Positions 57,802-64,000 of a stretch of DNA of 64,000 nt are shown here, in pieces. Numbering within the stretch: the stretch's first letter is position 1; every line of letters starts with the position of its first letter. Under the pieces are notes generated by a model. It worked only from the letters and a program-made list of their open reading frames with translations. It made no database searches and was not told the DNA's origin. The translations under genes and the position numbers were made by a program. Location: positions 17,443,513 through 17,507,512 of the forward strand of contig CM057147.1 of NCBI GenBank assembly GCA_029964075.1. The letters run 5' to 3'. The stretch is from Patiria pectinifera (lineage: Eukaryota > Echinodermata > Asteroidea > Valvatida > Asterinidae).

Positions 57802-57915
57802 GATTTCTCCGGTCTTACCCCACTGGGGTCTAGTGCTGAAATGACTAAACCGCCGCATATCAAGCTCTCGTAAACTAAACCTCATCAAATATGCAGTTGA
57901 TCAGATGAGTGGTAA

Positions 57916-58560
57916 TACGGAGCCCTTGAGGTGCCATCAAATATGTTGAGATCCAGAGATATTTTATCACGGAAAGACGACATCGTAAAACTAGAATGTC
58001 GACATCCTGAAATAATTTATCAAAGGATAACGACATCCCGAGGGTAGGGTGTCGAAAACTTGAGAAGATTTATCACAGAATGACGTCTTCCTGAAAGTGA
58101 GATTCCTTTCTCACCGCTCCACTATACAGCATTTAAATTATCTCAGGATGTCGACATTTAGGATGTCTTTATCCTGGGAGTATTATCTCAGGATGCCAAC
58201 GTCCTATAGTGTTAAGATGTAATCATCTAATTATCTCAGGATGTCGACATTTTAAGAACAACAACTTGGATGGCACCTCTAGATCTGTAGAGCTCCGTAG
58301 CTGTAGGATGTAGACATCCAGAGAATATTAATCTCAGGAACACGACATCCTTTAAAAAAAAAAAGGTAAAATGTCGACATCCTGAAGTTTCGAATGCTGA
58401 TTTGTGGATTGATGAGAAAGCATCCTACTTTCAGGATGTCGTCATTCCATGATAAATTATATTTGGATATTGACACCTTACGCGTAAAAATAATGTCGTC
58501 ATTCCGAGATAAATTATCTCGGGATTTCAACAACTTGGATGGCACTTCTAGAGCTCCGTA
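57916..58560. mobile_element. 645-bp TIR element packed with GGATGTCGACATCC palindromes
   Basis: The ends are TACGGAGCCCTTGAGGTGCC and its near-complement GGCACTTCTAGAGCTCCGTA. Between them the motif ATCTCAGGATGTCGACAT and its complement recur about a dozen times in both orientations, many centred on the self-complementary GTCGAC. A third copy of the terminal motif (GGCACCTCTAGATC..GAGCTCCGTA) lies inside at about 58272-58300, so it may be two nested or fused units. Non-coding. Confidence 0.7.
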
Positions 58561-60898
58561 GTAATATCCATTATTTAATAGCCATTCTTTATTGGTGCGA
58601 GCGCCAATAATTCAGTGAAAACCAATTTTACAGATAAATCCACATAATGTCTTACATTATTTTAAGACTACGGAGGAAATGTTGAAAGTTGTGTTATGTA
58701 TAAAGTTGTACTGACGTAAATGAAGTGCACAGAATTAAGAAACAATCATGAAATAACTTTCGTTTTAACGACACCTCAAATTAAAAACTCACGTCACTCC
58801 TACATGTATCGCCCCAATTTTTATGCTTTAAAACTCGCCGGGCATGCTCAAACATCTCGAGTAAACAAATATGAGAATTTGGTTTTAATATTTTCATTTT
58901 AAAAGGAATATTTCTTTGCACACCCCTTTTTAAAGAGTAGAAGAGCACACAGGCTATCGTACTCGTCTCACAGACCCCACCTGCTGTATACGTACATGTA
59001 AAATGTTCACAAATTGACTTGATGTATTTATAAAATTATTGAAAAGCATTGCTAGATGCTAATTCCGACACTGAGACTAAAAACGACATTTTATCAAAAT
59101 GCGGCGCGCAGAGGCAATTAATGGTTGTGTCTCTTTTGTTGACGTTCATAAATTATGCAAAACGTCAGCTCGTTAATTTCATATACATGCAGCGGTACAA
59201 AAGGATCAATGAATATACTGATGATCATAGGGTTGTTTACGATGAAAATGTACGCGGTTGCTATGTGCAAAGCGTACATGGCAATTATCATCTATGGAGA
59301 AGCTGGTACAAATAGCCTAGCGAATCGGTATCGGCTGAACAGTACATGGTTTTATACTCTTTAACCCTAAAAGGGCCGGGCGGGGGGGGGGCCTCGACTT
59401 TTTCCGCGATCTTTCCCAAACCCTCTTTTATTGCCTTCAAAAAAGGCCCAAAAACATCCGGGAGAGACTCATGGACCTTATTCACGAGGACGCCATTTTG
59501 GTTGTGTTTCCTGAATGTATTTTATAAATTGTGAACTGTTGAACGGGATGGTGCCAGACTATTTGTGCACTCTAGCCTCTCTTTCAATTTTGTTTGTTAT
59601 TGTTTTCATTTTGATGACGTTATAATGATGTACAAAATAGTCACATGCACGAATATTTTGAAGTAAAACGGATATCTTCACTGTAGCAGTTTAGAAAAAA
59701 AGAACCTAGCAAGCTGGTCCCAATTCCAAATCCGACAAAATAATATTCATTTGATTCAAAATGGCTATTCACTGGATGCCTTTTGTATGCATCTGTGTAC
59801 ACAATGGGACCATTCATTTGGCGTTGCTGGGGAATGCTGGGTAATCCTAAATGATAGCACTGCCCGAACACCAGTAAAAGTCGAAGTCCGTCAGGTACAA
59901 AAGGGGTATTAATGCCCCCGTGGGGCAACAAAATAGTTGGGGTTTTTGAGCTCATTTTGTTTAATAACCAGCTGACAAACTCATGGGACATCGACCGGGC
60001 GGAACATCTGTGGTTACAGTAAACAAAAACAAAGAAACGTAGATCCTAATGAAACTTTAAAAAGGAGGCCCACATGTAAACAGGTATATTGAAGGCGAAT
60101 ACGTGCGTGGTGCATTTTGAAAGGTGTACGTTAAGGTAAAGTTGAAGGTGAAACTTTGCATAAATTGACTTGATATATCTAAATTATTGAACAGCATTGC
60201 TAGAAACTAATAACGGACACTGAGACTGAAAATTACGTTTTATCAAAATGTGGCGCGCAGAGGCAATTAATGGTTGTGTTTCCTTTGTAGATGTTCATAA
60301 AATATGCAAAAGCTTCAGCTCGTTTATTTCATTTCTACATACATGCAGCGGTACAACTACTGATTAACGACATCATTAGAGTTGTTTTCAATGAAAAGGT
60401 ATTGTTGCTGTGATGCAAAGCCGATTATCATCTATGGCGAAGCTAGTAAAACGCCTCGCGAAACTGCGAAGGGTAGCCTCATCAGTAATAGAACTTATAA
60501 TTCTTCCCCCAAAAGGTCCATTATTGATAAAAAGAGTAACACCTATACCTCTATTCCGAACCCCAATTTTTGTAAACCAGCCATAAACCACCGTGACCTA
60601 AATAACCTGACACTGACGCTTAATCTAAGGCAACAAACTACTCTCGGAAATCTTTCCCCAAACCCCCTACATCATTGCCTTAATAAAAGAGGTTCACTCA
60701 GCGAGAACCTAGAGCCAAACCGAACCCGACAAGCCGAGAATATTGCTGTCCCTTTTAGAGAAACAAACCGAAACCAACTAAATCCAATGGCCTCATATAA
60801 AACATCAAAAACAACCAATCTTGATTGGAATAGGCAGATACTCAATCCCAACTACGACTCTTCTTTCTGAATCACCCACATTATGGGTGCAACCAGTG
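58561..60898. other. Repeat mosaic, including diverged spacer-1 pieces
   Basis: 58905-59190 and 60150-60330 are diverged copies of a spacer-1 segment found at about 20955-21230: ACACTGA.ACT.AAAA.GA, AAAATGCGGCG.GCAGAGGCA, TTAATGGTTG. 59639-60085 is duplicated at 62588-63280. A G run is at about 59379-59390. A 162-codon frame at 60382-60870 begins in repeat sequence and shows no domain; I do not call it a gene. Confidence 0.5.
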
Positions 60899-61535
60899 TA
60901 CAGGGTGTATAAAAAAAAAAGGAAACCCAAATGTAAATGTGAATTATAAAAAATCTAATAAAAATGTTTAAAAAAAGTGTCTTCTTTACAATGATACCTT
61001 GATTGTGTGTCTGTGGCCACGGATGACTGAGCATACATTGTTAATCTGTCAAGGGTCAAAACCTGCACTGGGCCAAGTTTGTGCAAAAGGGTAACTGGTA
61101 TTCTGGGCATGTGCAACGGCTTCATTTAAAGAAAGAAGACATCAGTTTCTTTAAAACAATGTATTCAATTTTGACACAGTGATTTAACCACTCTCATTGT
61201 TGAAGTTAACCCCTCATGGCCCAATGCCTCAACATGGCCACCACCTCTTTCCACACAAAGCTCTGTACAAAGTCTAGTCCATTTCAACATTTGCATAACA
61301 AACCAGCTAGCAATCTTAACCGGGTAAAACTTGGCACAGTACAGGTTTTGACCCTTGACAAAATAACCCCGAATGCTCAGTCATCCGTGGCCACAGACAC
61401 ACAATCAAGGTAGCATTGGAAAGAGGATACTTTGGCGTTTCACATGAAACCGGTATATTAACTTATTTGAAAATTTATTAGAGTTTTTATAATTTACATT
61501 TACATCTGGGTTTCCTTTTTTTTATACACCCTGTA
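60899..61535. mobile_element. 637-bp palindromic MITE, TA ends
   Basis: The left end TACAGGGTGTATAAAAAAAA pairs with TTTTTTTATACACCCTGTA at the right. Matching arms include AAGTGTCTTCTTTAC-like, TGTGTGTCTGTGGCCACGGA and GTCAAGGGTCAAAACCTG with their complements. Non-coding, Tc1/mariner-style ends. Confidence 0.78.
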
Positions 61536-62587
61536 AAAATTCCCAAAGACACCAGTGATAAATCCCCATATTTCAAAATTCTTTAAAAAAAAAAACAACT
61601 CGGAACTCTCACAGGTGGTCAGGCTGTACAGAAAAATGATGATCAACATGTCATCTTTCATTCCCCCCCCCCATTTTTTGATGGGTTGACCAATTATTTT
61701 GTTGAGAAATTCTCCCCCCAAAGAAGACCACCCTAAAACGAATGATGTTTCCCAAACTGGAAAAGTTGCCATTTTGAAAAAGGATCCCTCCACAACATGG
61801 CTAAATAGCGTCACTTTTGTACCTATCCAAAATGCTCAGAATTGGAAGCTCCAAGTCCAGGCCAGAGGTGCAGTTCCGTGTGTCTTAAATTCCCCAATTC
61901 CATGGCTCTCAGAACTCTTTAGGATAGAATAATTTGAGTGTATAACTTTTATTCGCGAGGCCAGCGGACGGATGTTTGGTATATTGACTGGGGCGTACCC
62001 ATGTGCAACCGAAGAAAGCATGCTCTCGCCATCAGGAGATCTACAATTGATCCTCTGCTCACACACCCCGTTAGGCCTACTCCTCAATCACTAAAACCAA
62101 CCGTGGTACTTCAGTGTTTTCCATTCCCACTATTCAACGGACATAATCTGCACAGACTCATTCTTTATGTACATATACATGTCACCAGAATGGAAGTGTC
62201 ACTGAATGGGAAAGCGGGACCGTTCTCCGGAACAGAAATGTGCTATCTGCCTACTGATTGAAAGTGGAAGAATTTATCAACTTATTTTTCAATCAAGTAT
62301 TAAACTTCCATTTTGATGACACCTCACTTAAAACTTGAGTTCCATATGGCCACAAATGTTATGCTTAATTTTGCAAAAGTGTTCCCCCCCCCCAAAAAAA
62401 AAAACCACCACCCGTGCTGCTGTTGACATTGTAGATGGAAGTAAAGATGTGACATTTTACTCGAAATGATCTACCAGAAAACGAAATCAAACATGGACGT
62501 GGTACTTAATTAGGTAAATATTATCTTTCTCGGGTTTTTGGGCGGTGAATTTTGTTGTTATTTAATATTTTGATGACATGTCAAAAA
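61536..62587. other. Dispersed repeat copy and non-coding sequence
   Basis: 61540-61930 belongs to the family at 5455-5905 and 14060-14490 (ACAACTC..AACTCTCACA, CCACCCTAAAA..GA, GGAAGCTCCAAGTCC). The remainder, to 62587, shows a C/A run at about 62384-62410 and nothing coding. Confidence 0.4.
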
Positions 62588-63282
62588 ATAGTCACACGAA
62601 CATTTTGAAGTAAAACGGATATTTCCATTGTAGCAATTAAAAAAAGAGAGACAAAGTCAGCTAATCAAAGCGGGTCCCAAATTCCACAAAATTCTATTCA
62701 TTTGACTCAGAATGGCTATTCACTGTAAGTCTTTAGTGCATCTGTGTACACAATGGGACCATTCAGTCAGCGTTACGGGGTAACCCTATTCGATAGCACT
62801 ACCCGGCTCAGCAACAGTCAGTGACTCAGTGAATCGGTGAGGAATAAAGAGCAGTTTAGATGGCCCTCCCTGGTACCCCCCCCCGCCCCCCCCCCCAAAA
62901 AAAAGGTTTGGTTGTTGAGCTCATGGGGCATCGAACCGGAGACATCAAGGGGAGTCAGGTTGGCATAGCGGTACTTTCCTCGCCTTCCACTGCTGTGACC
63001 CGGGTTCGAATCCCGCCCGGGCCAATATGTGGATTGGGTTTTTAGTCCCTACCCAATTCCGTGGGTTTTCCCCAGAATATTCTTCTGGGCTTTTCCTCCC
63101 ACCTCTAAAACTGTAACTTCTTCTCATTGTCTTCTCTCCATTTATCCATCCTGTTATTGGCGCTTGCGCTGTTATATGTGGCTGAAATAAAATAAAATAA
63201 AATAGTAAACAAAAACAAAGAAATGTTGATCCTAATGAAAAGTTTCTTTCCTCTAAAAAAAATATAGGACTACATGTAAACA
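62588..63282. repeat. Second copy of the 59639-60085 segment, split by a SINE
   Basis: Shares TTTTGAAGTAAAACGGATAT, GTGCATCTGTGTACACAATG-like text and AACAAAAACAAAGAAA..T.GATCC with 59639-60085. The SINE at 62950-63206 interrupts this copy only. Confidence 0.65.
62950..63206 (+). mobile_element. tRNA-derived SINE with ATAAA tail
   Basis: The head has an A box (TGGCATAGCGGT, 62961-62972) and a B box (GGTTCGAATCCC, about 63003-63014) at normal tRNA spacing, ending GGGCCA. The body contains a GGGTTTTCCCC..TTTTCCTCCCACCTC motif. The tail is a short (AATAA)n repeat. The flanks match the unsplit copy near 60.0 kb. It is a different family from the element at 42342. Confidence 0.8.
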
Positions 63283-64000
63283 GGAATAAGACGGGGGAAA
63301 AAAAACCAGTTGTTTACATCGGACGCGGCGGACATTTTGTGACATACGCATACGTATTTCCAGCCGTGTCCATTCAATGTACGGTACACGTGCGTGCGAG
63401 TTTGTTTCTGCATTCATTAGGGGACGTTGACCATTATTATAGACAATAGGGTCCCCAATTCTCGAGAGGTCCCCAATTTGGATTCGTGTACAAAACATAT
63501 GGGAGGTCTTCCTTAAAAGTTAGAGTACAAACAAAAGAGGGACAATAGGGGTCCCCGGTTGTCCAGGCAAATACACACTTGGGTGTGTGTGTGTGTGTGT
63601 GTGTGTTGCATAATACACGCAGCACCAATACACAACTGTTGTGTCTCGCACGTCCGCAGAATGCGATGTATTTTGAGAGTCAAAATGTTGACCCCAAAAC
63701 TGGTTCTCGCATGGTTCTTGCACTCGCAGGAATAACACAAACTTCCCAGTTTTGGAAGGATGGTTGTGTGGCGTTCACCCTTCTTTTAAATGCTCTTTCC
63801 AATTATCATCATTTCGTTTAAGACGCATTTTGTAGCCCAATTGGGCGCATTCCAGGAAGCAATGTCTCTTTCACGTTTTCAGAAATGAGAAGCTAGTGTT
63901 AAAATTTTTAATTTTAAAAGAGATATTTCTTTGATCTCGATATTGCATTCCTCCTCCTGAAGAGCGGTAGAGGCACACGAGACCATCGTATTACGCACTC
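63283..64000. repeat. Array spacer 1, copy 4 (cut by window edge)
   Basis: From AATAAGACGGGGGAAAA onward it matches 20358, 39067 and 49341 kb-scale starts of the same spacer segment, including GGACGCGGCGGACATTTTGT. Its TG repeat (about 63581-63606) is the longest of the four copies. The lectin array presumably continues to the right. Confidence 0.85.

Noticed and set aside
60382-60870. 162-codon open frame
   Set aside because: The first third is diverged spacer-1 repeat and the rest is low in complexity and Asn/Pro/Thr-rich, with no domain. A chance frame in repeat DNA is more likely.

Overview
The window reads as metazoan, not bacterial. Coding sequence is sparse, genes are split by GT..AG introns, and intergenic DNA is AT-rich and full of miniature inverted-repeat elements, tRNA-like retroelements, minisatellites and long G/C homopolymers. 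The only recognisable gene family is a tandem array of secreted single-domain C-type lectins. The WINC...WKC cysteine pair in their fold and the repeat types suggest a marine invertebrate, perhaps an echinoderm or another invertebrate deuterostome. No sequence here proves the taxon.

Layout. Positions 1-16,500 lie outside the array. They hold one GC-rich plus-strand terminal exon of an unidentified gene (2272-2586), a 1.3-1.4 kb direct repeat present twice (564-1843 and 14583-15997), several inverted-repeat elements with readable target duplications, and long featureless stretches. From about 16.5 kb to the right edge runs the lectin array, all on the minus strand. It has a relic 5' end (16.5 kb), then loci A (19.1-19.8), B (25.2-26.0), C (29.3-30.0), D (31.9-38.5), E (45.2-45.9, nonsense mutation), F (48.0-48.8), G (54.5-55.2) and H (57.1-57.8). 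Two gene types largely alternate: 'MMVS' genes (B, C, E, G), which keep the N-terminal CTLD disulfide pair, and 'MVRKRF' genes (A, D, F, H), which have lost both cysteines. Two spacer types separate them, so the unit of amplification is a two-gene block of about 9-10 kb. The array continues past the right edge, where another spacer-1 copy starts at about 63.28 kb.

Each lectin has two exons: signal peptide plus the N-terminal two thirds of the CTLD, then the sugar/calcium-binding C-terminal third. The binding tripeptide differs between loci (QPN, QPS, QPS, QPS, QPD, NPN, QPD, EPN), so the array looks like a small diversifying recognition repertoire, probably in immunity or mucus. That role is inference.

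The most unusual object is a 5.4 kb near-perfect palindrome (32126-37562) inside the single intron of lectin D. Each arm carries a divergently transcribed one-zinc-finger acidic protein gene with TATA-like and poly(A) signals. The core contains a 21-bp purine-rich minisatellite in mirror image around a 30-bp loop. Because the array is duplicated, several transposon insertions can be compared with empty paralogous sites in the same window, which defines their target duplications exactly.
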